From Curvularia sp. ZM96 (lineage: Eukaryota; Ascomycota; Dothideomycetes; Pleosporales; Pleosporaceae), in assembly GCA_022457065.1 (NCBI GenBank), contig JAJGBQ010000006.1, positions 2,356,001-2,420,000 on the forward strand: a stretch of 64,000 bases of DNA, given 5' to 3'. The first letter of the stretch is position 1. Each line of letters opens with the position of its first letter. Shown in pieces: positions 10,722 to 21,062 of the stretch. Under the pieces are notes generated by a model. It was not told the DNA's origin and searched no databases. It saw only the letters and a list, made by a program, of their open reading frames with translations. The position numbers and the translations under genes are program-made.

Positions 10722-12107
10722 ATGCGCATCCCCCTCTTCCGCATCTGGTACTCGACCACGTACACCGCGCTCCTCATCATCCTGCTGGTTTTTCTCGCCG
10801 TTACTCCTGCCGATACCATATACCAGTCGATCAAGTCCAACGAGATCCAGAAGCTCTTCGTTATTGGTGGAGTCTACGTGCTCACCGGCCTGATCGTGTT
10901 GTTGATATACTCGACGCGCATCTACACAAATAGGACCGTGCTCGCTGCGATACCAAAAAGCTATGTGCCAGTTGAGGAGGGAGAAGTGGGCAAGGGAGTG
11001 AGGAGGATGATTGTCAAACATTTCAAGAGGAGTGCCGTTATCGCGTGGGACAGCAGACCGAGAGATCTTAGGGGTGAGGTGGAGGAGGATGAAGAGAAAG
11101 GACCACTTTCGCGCCCAGGTACAGCCGAGAGCAAGAAGGAAAAGGAGAAGATGCATAAAAAGAAGGGCCTCCATCGTCATCACCATGCGCCTGATGCGAC
11201 AGTCATACCCGTCTCGCCCAAGTCGCCGCCTTGGGGGCATGTTTCGCATCCTGGCTGGGCCTCCCCTTCATCGCCTGATTTGCCCAACCTGCAATATTGG
11301 AGCGTCATCTGCGAACTTCCTAATCTTATCGAAGCGAAAGCCGTATCTCTTGCGCCGCCCGACCCCGCGCTCGAAGAGAACGCACAGCAATACCCGGATA
11401 ACGCACCGCCTCTGCCAGACGCCCGAATCGTTACCCTGCTCCAGCGACCGCGCGCAATGGGTCTGCGCGAATACCTTTCTCGTCTCGCAGAATTTGGGCT
11501 GCTAAACCCACCCTCTCTCGGCCCTGCATTCCTTGCGCAATACGAGTACGCACGCTTCTCGACCGCCAGCCTCACCGAGACACAGTTCCGCGACATAATG
11601 GCTATCTTTGCAGAGATACTCAACGGCATGACAGAAGTGGATCCGGCTGTGATTGAAGAAGCGCGCGCACTGGATTTCGAGTCAGATACGCGGAGTCTTG
11701 CGCCTACAGAATCAAGCTTGGAATCAAGCGTCTCCTCGCACTCGCACATGCCCTACCGCACGCCTCAACTAGACCGTCAATCCACGCTATCGTCTCTTAA
11801 CAGCTCCTTCTCCACAACAAGCAGCGATGCCTCGACACCGCACTCACCGCAAACCGTCCGCACCGCGCCTTCACGCCAGCAAGAGCGTGGCTCTACCATC
11901 TATGGCACACCTTCGCAGCGATCGCTCGCGCGCTCAGAATCAGAAACGGGGTCTGTCGTGATTCATGCCCATACGCGAAGGAGTCCGAGTACTATTCTCC
12001 CTAATTCCAGTGAGAGCTCGCTAGGCTCGGCGGGTAGTGTGATTAGGTTGAATATGAATCCCCGCGAGGGCGAGTTGCCGTATCAGTATAACATTGATGC
12101 GGGGTGA
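10722..12107 (+). CDS. DLT1: DLT1-like (defect at low temperature) membrane protein
   Basis: A 461-residue single-exon protein. Two N-terminal membrane helices are clear, at about residues 11-30 (TTYTALLIILLVFLAVTPAD) and 45-66 (LFVIGGVYVLTGLIVLLIY). The opening MRIPLFRIWYSTTYTALL and the block RIYTNRTVLAAIPKSYVP are what I associate with fungal Dlt1, whose yeast gene is named for a cold-growth defect and whose biochemistry is not established. A basic cytoplasmic region with KKEKEKMHKKKGLHRHHH follows, then a conserved globular part (VICELPNLIEAKAV through LTETQFRDIMAIFAEIL). The last ~120 residues are Ser/Thr-rich and disordered. The filamentous form is longer than the yeast protein because of this tail. 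Confidence 0.8.
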   Translation: MRIPLFRIWYSTTYTALLIILLVFLAVTPADTIYQSIKSNEIQKLFVIGGVYVLTGLIVLLIYSTRIYTNRTVLAAIPKSYVPVEEGEVGKGVRRMIVKHFKRSAVIAWDSRPRDLRGEVEEDEEKGPLSRPGTAESKKEKEKMHKKKGLHRHHHAPDATVIPVSPKSPPWGHVSHPGWASPSSPDLPNLQYWSVICELPNLIEAKAVSLAPPDPALEENAQQYPDNAPPLPDARIVTLLQRPRAMGLREYLSRLAEFGLLNPPSLGPAFLAQYEYARFSTASLTETQFRDIMAIFAEILNGMTEVDPAVIEEARALDFESDTRSLAPTESSLESSVSSHSHMPYRTPQLDRQSTLSSLNSSFSTTSSDASTPHSPQTVRTAPSRQQERGSTIYGTPSQRSLARSESETGSVVIHAHTRRSPSTILPNSSESSLGSAGSVIRLNMNPREGELPYQYNIDAG

Positions 12108-12663
12108 ATAGAGGAGGGGCTTGGGATACACTACATGAACACCTGAACACACAACCATACATATGCATAGCCTACGCACTCTACGAAAGTGTGCATTCCA
12201 GCGAGCTATAGGCGGAAGCATCACGGTACCAGGAGTTTAGGCTGAAGAGGAAGAGAGATGGTGATTGCCATGAATGAGAGAAGACAAGGAGGGAGACAGA
12301 GATACAGGAAGACACGAGTTCTTGGTGCCGGAGTTGCGACACAGAAGTGAAGAAGAAGAGTGACTGACAAGAGAAACGCGCCTGTTGCATCCACAGACGT
12401 CTTGCTTTTCTATAGCATCTTCTCTTGGACAACTACGGCAGTACATCAAACCAGATTTATATATTATACCTTTTTACTGTACTTTGTAGATATTTTATCA
12501 CATCGTTTCCAAATAATGATGTTCAAGCTTTTAAATCAAAGAAAAATGGATATTGATTTGCATATACACACATATATAAGAGTGCATGAACATTCGTACA
12601 AACATCGTCTCCCACCCATTCCAAGTGCCCACAGCAATTCTTTTGTTTCTTCTCCTATTCCAT
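12108..12663. other. convergent intergenic, DLT1 and thiolase genes
   Basis: No gene seen. AT-rich around 12450-12600, as expected for two facing 3' ends. Confidence 0.5.
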
Positions 12664-14094
12664 CTACTCGGCCACCCAGACAGCAGCCATGCCCATACCA
12701 GTACCAATGCACATGCTAGTGACACCAATCTGTTGTTTTGTCCGCCTCAGCTCCGTCAACAAGGTGCTGACCTGCCTGGCACCAGTGACACCGAGCGGGT
12801 GACCAAAGGCGATAGCACCACCCTTGGGGTTAATCTTCTTCATGTCGAGACCAAGCTCGTTGATGCAGTAGAGGCACTGGCTAGCAAATGCCTCATTGAT
12901 CTCGTAAATGTCGACTTCGTTCTTGTTCAGGCCCGTCTTCTCGAGCACAACGGGGATGGCAGCGGCGGGACCGACGCCCATCAGTAGCGGGGGAACGCCG
13001 ACAATGGAGGCCTGGACAAACTTACCGATGATCTTCTGACCGAGACGCTCAGCGGTGCTGCGCTTCATAAGGAGCACAGCAGCAGCGCCGTCGGAGATTT
13101 GAGATGCGTTACCCGCGTGGATGGAACCGTCTTTGGCAAAGGCAGGGCGGATCTTGCCAAGAGATTCGGCTGTGATGCCTTGCCTGACACCATCGTCCTT
13201 GCTGACGGTGATGGTCTTGACCTCTTCAGTCTTGGGGTCTGTCCACTTGACGGTCAGAGGAGCGATCTCCTCGTCAAAGAGACCCTGCTCCTGGGCCTTG
13301 ACGGCCTTTTGGAACGACGACGCAGCAAAAGCGTCCTGGTCTGCTCGTGAGATACCCTTGTCCTTGGCCATTTGCTCAGATAGCACACCCATAGGCACCT
13401 TGCAGTTTGCTGCTTCCTTGTGGTTCTCGAGCAGGTCAGAGAACTCGGTGACGGCACCAGGTCCATATTGCAGGCTCATGGTCTCCGCGCCAGCACCGAT
13501 GCCGACCTCAATCATGCCCGACTTGATGGCGTTGGCGATGTCGACGCATGCCTGGAGACCGGACGAACATTGCCTGTTCAGACTCTTGACAGCAGTCGTA
13601 GTAGGGAAGCCAGCGGCAAGAGCGGCAGCACGGAACTCGGTTGCGCCGCCACCTGGAGCGAGGACAGCACCAACAGCGATGTCTTCGACGAGCTTGGGGT
13701 CGATGCCGGAGCGCTCGATGAGGGCTTTGTAAGCGCCGTGGAGGAGGTCAGCTGCTTGTGTGTCTTTGAAACCACCCTTGCCGCCCTTTGTGAAGGCTGT
13801 GCGAAGCGCGCAGGTTACAACAACCTGTGAAATCGTCTCGTCAGCATAAAGATCATGGCTGACGTTTTTCGTCCCATCATCCTGAAACTCGGTGTAACAC
13901 TCACATCATCAGGCCTCTTCTCAAGCAGGCTCTGCTTTCCTTTGGATGCACCAGAGTTTCCAGCACCACCCAGGAGGTGACCTTCGACCTGCGTAAGGCG
14001 CTCCTGTACTGTTTACCAGCATCGTCAGCATACTGTGTCATGATCGTGTCGTTGTACACTATAAAGTACCTTTGTTGGGGGATTGGTTTGCCAT
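12664..14094 (-). CDS. peroxisomal 3-ketoacyl-CoA thiolase (PTS2)
   Basis: It catalyses the last step of fatty-acid beta-oxidation, the CoA-dependent cleavage of 3-ketoacyl-CoA to acetyl-CoA and a shortened acyl-CoA. Exons on the minus strand are 14094-14070, 14008-13905 and 13824-12664, giving 429 residues. The N-terminus reads MANQSPNKVQERLTQVEGHL. It contains a type 2 peroxisomal signal, R-L-x5-H-L at about residues 12-20, which predicts import through Pex7. The nucleophile lies in SLNRQCSSGLQ (Cys129). The thiolase C-terminal blocks NEAFASQC, GGAIAFGHPLGVTGARQ and CIGTGMGMAAVW supply the remaining catalytic His and Cys. Length is normal for the family. If intron 1 is retained, translation stops after 11 codons. 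Confidence 0.95.
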
Positions 14095-14689
14095 GTTGAC
14101 GCTAGAAGACGATATCAAGACAAGATGGGTATGCGTCTGTAGATGATGGGAGATGCGAAAAGCTTAAGAAGGAGGGAAGGAGAGTTTGGAGGAGAGAGCA
14201 GAAGAGGGAGGAAAGAAGCCTGTGAATAGTATCCTCGCGTCGGCTTAAGGCAATTAGGTCATTCGCCTCGAAAGCGCCGAGGTAAGTACTACTTTAGGTT
14301 AGTGTGTTTGCGGGGGTTCGTCATGCTTCCGGGGAAGTTAGCTTTCACATGCTTGGACGGGGAAAGAGGCTGAAGGACGGGCGGCCAAGGCATGCTTCAC
14401 ATGTCAGTCAGCGATGCATCGTCTGTCATGCGCTTGAACTGCGCATCATCATCACGCCGTGGTGCTGGTGCAGATGAGCTTACGACTTGGACCGAACATA
14501 TCTCATCGTCAAATAGAAGCCAGCGGCAAAAGCCGGCTGTGTGTGTGATTCTTGAGCCTAATGAAGCCAAGTTGAACGATACATGAAAGTTTATGATATT
14601 CCACTGCAGCCATATGAAGCTGATCCTCCGGAACGCCCTGCTCAAACATAGCCATTTCCTGGCACATGAAGAATAAAAAAATGCCGATT
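14095..14689. other. intergenic, thiolase to WBP2-like gene
   Basis: No gene seen; it contains the thiolase promoter and the 3' end of the next minus-strand gene. Confidence 0.5.
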
Positions 14690-15822
14690 TCATCGCTTAT
14701 CCTCTCCATCTTGCCATGGATTATCCCTGACCTGTCTCTCGAGCTCATCCACAATGCTACTCCTCTGCACCTCCTCATAACCTGGCGGTGGATCTGAGGG
14801 CGGCTCAAAGTGGTCTTGCTGTGTCCGCGGGCTTGACAGTGGGCTTGATGCTTGTGGGCTAGCGGGTTGTGGTGCCGCAACAACGGGTCCGCCAGCACCC
14901 ATACCGCCGGGCGCAGAGTTGTCCATGGGTGGGCTGGGTAACGGATCAGGTACCCTAGCGTGTTGCCGGCTCTCTTCATAGGCCGGCAGGTCTTCCAGAT
15001 GCACGTTGTTGATGTTTATGCCTCCGACACCTCTGGTTCCATCCTGCACATCACCGCCGCTACCACTCTCACGTGCTATGTCGATAGCTTGCCGCAGCCG
15101 TTCCTTTAATCTCTCGAATATGCTTGCGAAATCGAATGCGCCGCCTTCCTTGAATTCCAGGACGAGATCAAGCTCGGAGTGCTGTGGTGGTATACCGCCG
15201 CCTTGGACGGGCTGAATGACGGCTTCCCATTTGTTTGCGCCAAACCAAGGCGCTGTTACGCGGGAATCGGCTACGTTGAGGATGGGGACGGCGAAGGATT
15301 GCAGCTGTGGTGTTGGAGACACAGGCAAGTATATGATCTATCGCAGAAGTTAGCTGTGGTCAACTTGACAGCGCCGTGCTGACTTGGTGCGGAAGGATGT
15401 ATCGTACTCGTCGGTTGGTGAGGAAGACGACGCCCGACTTGCATTGCTGTGAATACGACGCGCTTGGAGGGTGTCGGTTGCTGGTCTGTAATGATAGCGT
15501 GGTGCGAGGAGGAGACTGATACAGCGTCTGCTCGCCGGGCAGCGGAGTGTAGCCGCCGTCCTCAGCAAGCATTACCCAACTGGACTTGCGGTTAGACTTT
15601 GTCTTCTTCATGGTCTTCTCCGTCTTCTCGAATCTGAAGCCCATGGTGCAGTGTGCGATGCGTCTTGTGTGCCTGGGGTACACGCTGGTCTAGGCTGCAA
15701 GTGAGGGCGTGGGGAAAGAGGGGCAGGCAGCGGCAGCAGCGACAACAGCACGACGGGACTGAGAGGAGAGGGAGAGGGAGAGGGCAGAGGAAGCGAGGAG
15801 GAGGTACTAACTTGACAGACAT
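14690..15822 (-). CDS. WBP2-like GRAM-domain protein with PPxY motif
   Basis: Exons are 15822-15812, 15579-15408 and 15337-14690, giving 276 residues. The first coding exon is only 11 bases; joining it to exon 2 yields MSVNWVMLAEDGG, which matches my recollection of how WW-domain-binding protein 2 homologues start. A GRAM (PH-like) domain covers about residues 10-130 (TLYQSPPRTTLSL, SGVVFLTNRRIIYLPVSPTPQLQSF, APWFGANKWEAVIQPV). The C-terminal half is Pro-rich and disordered. It contains PPGY at about 245-248, a PPxY ligand for WW domains such as those of Rsp5-type ubiquitin ligases, and a related LPAYEE site. A WW-protein adaptor role is inferred. Intron 1 (232 bases) is long for this window and holds a GA/CT microsatellite. 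Confidence 0.85.
15760..15805. repeat. GGGAGA purine microsatellite in intron 1
   Basis: A run of GA-rich words with repeated GGGAGA units lies inside the first intron of the WBP2-like gene. It gives a pyrimidine-rich tract in the transcript close to the 5' splice site. Confidence 0.7.
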
Positions 15823-17268
15823 GGTTGAGACGGGTTGCTGCAAACTTGTTCACGGATAAAGCGTGGATAGTTCGTCCACACCAACTGCCAATGCAAGCCT
15901 TGGTGCCCACGGGCGTGCACTACGAGGGCCTGCGCGTGAAGCGCCCGCCCGGAAGCAGATCGGGCCGACCGAAGCCGCCTATCAGAAGCCGAGCAGCGGT
16001 TCCCGCGCGACGCAAGTGATCGGTTTAGCGGCTGGGGTGGAGACGAACGGTGGGGTGGTGAGGTCGACAAGGTGGCCGGGGCTGCCTGTCGCGGCGAGCG
16101 CGGTTGTTGCAAATGGGCCGGTGTTGGGATGGCGGGTTGAGTTGTGTGTGCGTGCGTGCGCTGGAGCGGACCGTGGAAGCTGGGGAAGACGATGCTCATG
16201 TATGCGGCGGGCTGTTATGTGAATGCGTATGCACTCTCGGATGCGGCGTGCGCGTGGCCTTGAGCCTGCAGCCCTGGGGCATGACAGGGCCAATCAAGAC
16301 AGCCCTCTTGAGTAGTATTGATAGGCAACAGCCTATTGGGACGTAACACAAGTAGACGCCGCTGACGACGATGGGCGCTCCTTTAAGCCTTGTGTGAGTG
16401 GGTGCGTGTTTTTTTAGGAGCAGTGGAGTGGAATGTAGGTGGCGTGTGGAAGGGTGTAGAAAGAGCCAGCAACGTGGGCGTCCAGGATTAGTTTACACAC
16501 ATGCAAGGCGACAAGGGATAGGATGCTTATCCAGCTTCATATTGCCATGTACGTTAGATAGACCTCTTCACAAACCCATGAACTTACTATGTTTTTCAGA
16601 ACTGATATAGTAGGAAATCGCGAGCTAGTAATTGACGTTACCGTAATACTACTAAACAGGGTACACAACCTACGAATATTTCCAATCTATCTTCACGAAC
16701 ACCAGTTTCGCCTACTGTTGTTCCACATAAACCCGAGCTTGGGCATTCAATCCACTAGCCCATCCGTTCGCTATAGTCTAGAGCGAACATAATTGATCTA
16801 AGTTCTCGATGCAGCTTTCCCAAGAAGGAGGTGTAAATAGATTCATGTGGGTAGTTTTAGTGTAAGGTGAACAAGTCATTAGCCTCTATAACATCTAATC
16901 GCAGAATTAAGACCGTGATCTGTACTCCGTCTGGCTCGAGTGTAGTGAACGTCCTGTAGCTTTGAGTACTTCTATCTACTATAAGGTCACGTGACAAGAG
17001 GTTATGACCAAACCTCTCGTACGACAACCAAGGAACCACGTGCACCAAAAATATGTGACTTGCCCTCCTGTACGAGAAGGTAGGTAAAGCGAAGGGCATA
17101 TAACGTGAATCGTAGGGAGCCTTACAATTCTTCTTCTTTATCTTTCTTCTCCCATACGATAGGTGAATGCAAACTCGCTAGTCAGGCCTCTCCGCCCATA
17201 ACATCAACATCATATTTGGCCGAACAGCACTACGTGACCTAGACAAAAAACACAACTCAAAAACAAAA
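15823..17268. other. intergenic with AT-richer island
   Basis: No gene seen. 15823-16500 is GC-rich promoter-like sequence of the WBP2-like gene. About 16540-17160 is richer in A/T, lacks long open frames and contains palindromes such as GTCACGTGAC (16986-16995). It could be a decayed transposon, but no ends or coding remnants are recognisable. Confidence 0.4.
17240..17268 (-). terminator. T-run Pol III terminator after 5S gene
   Basis: Immediately downstream of the 5S gene on the minus strand are several T runs of five or more, which read as A runs on the plus strand. Confidence 0.6.
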
Positions 17269-17387
17269 ACATACGACAGCGGGGATTCGCCAGTGGTCAC
17301 CCACCTGACTACTAGTCCGCCGGTCTCGAGCTTAAGTACAAATGATCGAACGGGGATTTCTGCTCCCTCGAGCCTATGGTCGTATGT
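17269..17387 (-). rRNA. 5S ribosomal RNA gene, dispersed single copy
   Basis: Read on the minus strand, this 119-base block starts ACATACGACCATAGG and ends GGCGAATCCCCGCTGTCGTATGT-like, the hallmark ends of fungal 5S rRNA. The first and last nine bases pair perfectly as helix I. Helix II arms (GGCTCGAG and CTCGAGACC) are complementary although their sequence differs from the Neurospora 5S I remember. The internal control region (TACTTAAG) and the GGTGGGTGACCAC block are intact. T-rich runs follow the 3' end, as expected for RNA polymerase III termination, and an AT-rich TATA-like stretch lies about 40 bases upstream. Its product is a structural RNA of the large ribosomal subunit. A diverged copy or pseudogene is the alternative. 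Confidence 0.85.
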
Positions 17388-17902
17388 ATTATTTCAGTAA
17401 AGATGAAACATTCAGAACAGTGAATATAATCCGGCGCCAAGCTCTGATCCCATGTTACGTGAGTAGCCATACCATCCTGGATGGGACCAACATCGAGAAC
17501 CCAGACGTTATACCTGATACGAATAGCCGTGTTGTGCAGGGCTTTCGGCGCCAGGATATGCCAGATTTGACGGCGGATTTGCTGCAGGATCGCAGGATTC
17601 AGGGGTCCCCGGTGGATTGTATTGCCCAGATTTATTCAGGAAATTGGATACGGGGGATACAGGGGGGCTTGCGGGGACGTTTACGTTCCGGGCTGGACGA
17701 TGATGGATTGGACCATAGGTCTCTAGAAGGATTCACAGCGCACTTGCAGAGCAGACGGAAAGCACTCATCACGCACAAAAGTCAAAAGTTCTTACAGATG
17801 TTGACCACAATGGTCATTCCTTTTAATGTTTTCTTTATCGATCCACACCCATCTACTACTGTCACTACGTCTATACCACTCCATCTTCCGTCCTTCTCAC
17901 TT
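17388..17902. other. intergenic, 5S gene to cutinase gene
   Basis: No gene seen. The stretch around 17560-17700 is G-rich with recurring GGATT and GGGG words. An open frame running through here on the plus strand starts inside the 5S gene and looks spurious. Confidence 0.4.
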
Positions 17903-19004
17903 TTAAACGTAGACATATTTGATCTCGACGCGGGGAATGCACGTATCCTCGTAACGCTGGGGAACAGGGAAGGGAGCAACGTGAACTGGAGATGTGGGGT
18001 AAGCGGGAAGAGTGGCGACACTGGAGGAAGCGGGAAGAACGGCGACACCGGAGGAAGCAGCAGCGCTTGGCGATGCAACAGCTGTAGCCATGGTGAAGTT
18101 GGAAGCCGAGGCGACGATACTGGGGGAAGCAGCAGCGCTTGATGATGCAACAGGTGTAGCCATGGCAATGTGAACAGACGAGGCGGCGGCAGAAGAAGAA
18201 GCACTGGGTGTTTGTGTAGGAGCGGCACATAGAGGGGCGGCGTCGTTGATCTTTCCAACGGCCCAGGTCGAGGCGTCGTCGGTGTACAGCTCAAAGTAGC
18301 TCAAGTGCTTGTTGACGTCGTCGCCGTTGGCGCAGATTGGGTCTCCCTTAGCGCAGTAAGAGCGCAGGACGGATGAGTAGCGGTTCAGGCGCGCAAGGGA
18401 GTCGGGGCTACGGCCGCTCTTCTGTAGATCAGAGCCGTCAAGAACGTTGTATGGCTGGTTAGCCTCGTGCATGACATCGCCCCAGAGGAGAGCAGCAGCA
18501 ACTAAGTTACCACATTAGCATGGCCCGAGGTTCGACTGTGGCATGTCAAGAATACTTACTAGCATTACCAGGAGCCGAGTTCCTGTCTAGACCAGTGGTG
18601 ATTTGAGAGCATCCACCCGGTCCAGCAAGGACATCTCCCATGATCCAGGCGCCCTGAGAGAAGCCGTTGAGGATGAGGTGGGTGCAAGGGCACTTCTTGT
18701 TGAAAGCAGTGATCTGGGATAGACCGTTGCGGACTCCCTCGCCAATCTGAGGGCAGAAGTCGCCACCCTTCGGGAACACAACCTCAATGAAGTCGCAGGT
18801 CTTGCCCTCAGCCCTCAGCTTGCCGCACGTAGCATCGACGAAGGGGAATGTACGCCAGTCATGGTACGGCGCATTGTTACCGCGGGCCATGAAGATAACG
18901 ACATCGGCGCAGGGGGCGTCGAGCTTGGGGGCAGGGTCTTCTTGTGCGACAGCGACGGCGGCGACAGCGCTGAGCGCGAGAGCGTTGCGGATGACGGAAA
19001 ACAT
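17903..19004 (-). CDS. secreted cutinase/acetylxylan-esterase family (CE5) protein with repeat tail
   Basis: Exons are 19004-18560 and 18501-17903 (intron 58 bases), giving 347 residues. A signal peptide is clear (MFSVIRNALALSAVAAVAVA, likely cut before QE). The alpha/beta-hydrolase core covers about residues 28-235. The nucleophile elbow is GFSQGA, the Asp lies in KGDPICANGDD, and the His in NKHLSYFELY. Cysteines are placed as in cutinases and acetylxylan esterases. It should act outside the cell on plant cutin or acetylated xylan, or other small esters. The remaining ~110 residues form a Ser/Ala/Val/Thr-rich tail built from tandem DNA repeats. No GPI-type hydrophobic end is seen. The core alone is normal length for the family; the tail is extra. 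Confidence 0.88.
18001..18054. repeat. 27-bp tandem repeat in cutinase tail
   Basis: Two adjacent 27-base units, each starting AAGCGGGAAGA, encode nine residues per unit (frame-preserving) in the tail of the cutinase-like protein. Confidence 0.7.
18055..18180. repeat. 72-bp direct repeat in cutinase tail
   Basis: The word GAAGCAGCAGCGCTTG recurs at a spacing of 72 bases, and CTGTAGCCATGG/GTGTAGCCATGG recur with it. Each unit equals 24 codons, so the duplication keeps the frame and lengthens the Ser/Ala tail. Confidence 0.65.
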
Positions 19005-19760
19005 TATTAAGGATTAAAAAGGATTAAAGAATGTGGTGTTAATTGGTCGGTAAAAAGTGAGCGTACTGGTTAGATTGCGAGGTTGGAAGACCTGTGAGAA
19101 GAGAGAAAGTCCTCTTGGCTTCAGGGGAGACAGTGTTTAATAGGAGCGTTCATTTTGCACCACTCGGCAAAAATGGGCGGAAAAGGGGAGTGTGCCTGAC
19201 TAGATTAGGAGTTGGATCCCTTTTAGGGTGAGCTGTCTATTCTGGGTCGTGAGCTAGTGGCGTACGCGGGCAAACGTCGTATTACATACGAAGAATAAGG
19301 TTTTGGAGGATGGCCCAGGGGCCGGATGTCTCCTCGATGGATACCGCCAAGCTCTGCCATCTTTGCGAAATGGGTCAACGGGACATCGATAGTGACTGGT
19401 TTCCTCAGTCGAGAATGACGCTTCGAGACGTAGAGATCATCTGAGACGTTGCTGGTGAAATTTGCGTCGAAGCCAATGTTTAGCTCTTGCGATCGAGCAG
19501 TAACCAAGAATTATACCAGCGTGCATGTCAATGCTTGATCTTACATAGTTATACGAAGGGATAAATTACATCCGTCTGTCCACTGAGCTTGTCTGAGATA
19601 AGACTTGGTGCACGTCCCCTCGGCCGCCCCGAAATGTCTTAGCTCTCACCACATACGGAGTATACGAGTCTGCTACCATGCTCGCACGGTAGCCACGCGT
19701 TGTGCTTATGACACACGCTCAGCAGCTCTTACCGTAACTCTTCAAGGGCTGCCGTGCCTT

Positions 19761-20261
19761 ATGCCAGGCATCCGACAATCTAGATGCCCTTTACTTGTCC
19801 CTCTCAGCGACATCACCGCCCGTAATGCGTCTGCTTGCTATCTGTACTCGCTGGGCTCGAACGCTAGCGGTCCTTGGGTTCATCGGAACGAGAACACCCC
19901 GCCTCTGACTTCTCAGTCTCTACTCGGCCTGCTACCAGTCAATGGTAACGCCCAAGACCCCCGGAGGCGAGCCTGCCGTTTTAGCCGGTCGGTGCCGAAC
20001 TTTTCGCGAACCACAGCTCCTGCCGATCCATACTTCAGAAAGAGCAGAGATATACATGATGTGCGTGAACTTTCTCCTAGCAGCGAGAGCTCAGACGGAG
20101 CAATGGAGATTGACGATGGCCATCTGGAAGGGTCCGACTTATTCAATCTCTATGAAGCCATGCATGTGTCCTTGCCAGAGACGCGATTTTCCGACAACAG
20201 TGGCCAGCACCACCGAATCACGTTGATACCACTGTCTCACAACCCTTCCGTCGGTGGATGA
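19761..20261 (+). CDS. weak candidate: hypothetical 166-residue protein
   Basis: An open frame from an ATG at 19761 to a stop at 20259-20261. I recognise no family. The only suggestive part is an acidic Ser-rich stretch (DVRELSPSSESSDGAMEIDD) followed by a helix-like segment, which looks more like a protein than random translation. The N-terminal half is unconvincing, no splice sites are needed, and codon use was not measured. It could equally be non-coding. Confidence 0.18.
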   Translation: MPGIRQSRCPLLVPLSDITARNASACYLYSLGSNASGPWVHRNENTPPLTSQSLLGLLPVNGNAQDPRRRACRFSRSVPNFSRTTAPADPYFRKSRDIHDVRELSPSSESSDGAMEIDDGHLEGSDLFNLYEAMHVSLPETRFSDNSGQHHRITLIPLSHNPSVGG

Positions 20262-20917
20262 GTACTTTAGCGTCGAAAGGGGTGGCATACGGGAACCCCT
20301 CGTCTATCGTATGTATCATACGTACAAAGATTGCCCTTTGAAAACCTCTTGTTGTAGATACTAGCCAGTTGTGGACTTGCTCGAGAGCATCTAGGGCATA
20401 AGTTGTGCAGGCACCTTTGTCGAATATACTTTCTAAGTTTAGCCCAGACATGCATCATCGGCTCGTTACCGTTATGCCAATGCTTCATATCGCCATTATC
20501 ACGGCTGGATTGGACGCTGTCGAATAAGTTGAATTGAGCACTGTGATGTAGGCCGAGACAACTGGTTGTTTGGAGAATCAAATTGCTGGGAACGTGTGCC
20601 GACGGGAATTCAGTCAAGGCTTAGTCAAGGCCGAGATCGATTGTACGACCGTTGAAGGATGTGTAGGCAAGTTGAATCTCGGTCGTTCTCATTCATTGTT
20701 ACGTTAGAGACGGCATGTTCCCCAGCTCTGGAGCTGTATATACCAATGTGGATTCCGAAGCTGCGGCGGGCTTGTTGCGCATCGTACGATCTAAGATCGT
20801 CGATGCTCTTATAGCCGGCCAGGTAGTGAAGGGTGGACGTGAGGTGTTCGGGGGCTCGGCTTGTGATGCCTGCGTGGCTGCCGCTATGATATCTAGAGGA
20901 TGCGCAGATGGTGCTAA

Positions 20918-21062
20918 ATAGAAAGAAGTGAAAAAAATCGAATGATTGCAAAAAGGAAAGAAGAGATGAAGAAAAGACGAAGGGAAGAAATGAAGTAATG
21001 AAGAAGAAATGAAGCAATGAAGAAGAAATGACGAGGCAAAGAAATGGACAAAGTGGAGGAAA
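20918..21062. repeat. homopurine tract with AATGAAG units
   Basis: About 145 bases are nearly all A and G on the plus strand, with repeating AATGAAGAAGA and AATGAAGC/T units. Apparent open frames across it on the other strand (Phe/Ser-rich) are a by-product of this composition. Confidence 0.7.

Noticed and set aside
17342..18142. 266-codon open frame on the plus strand
   Set aside because: It starts inside the 5S rRNA gene and runs antisense over the cutinase exon; its Gly/Ser repeats are the complement of the cutinase tail repeats.
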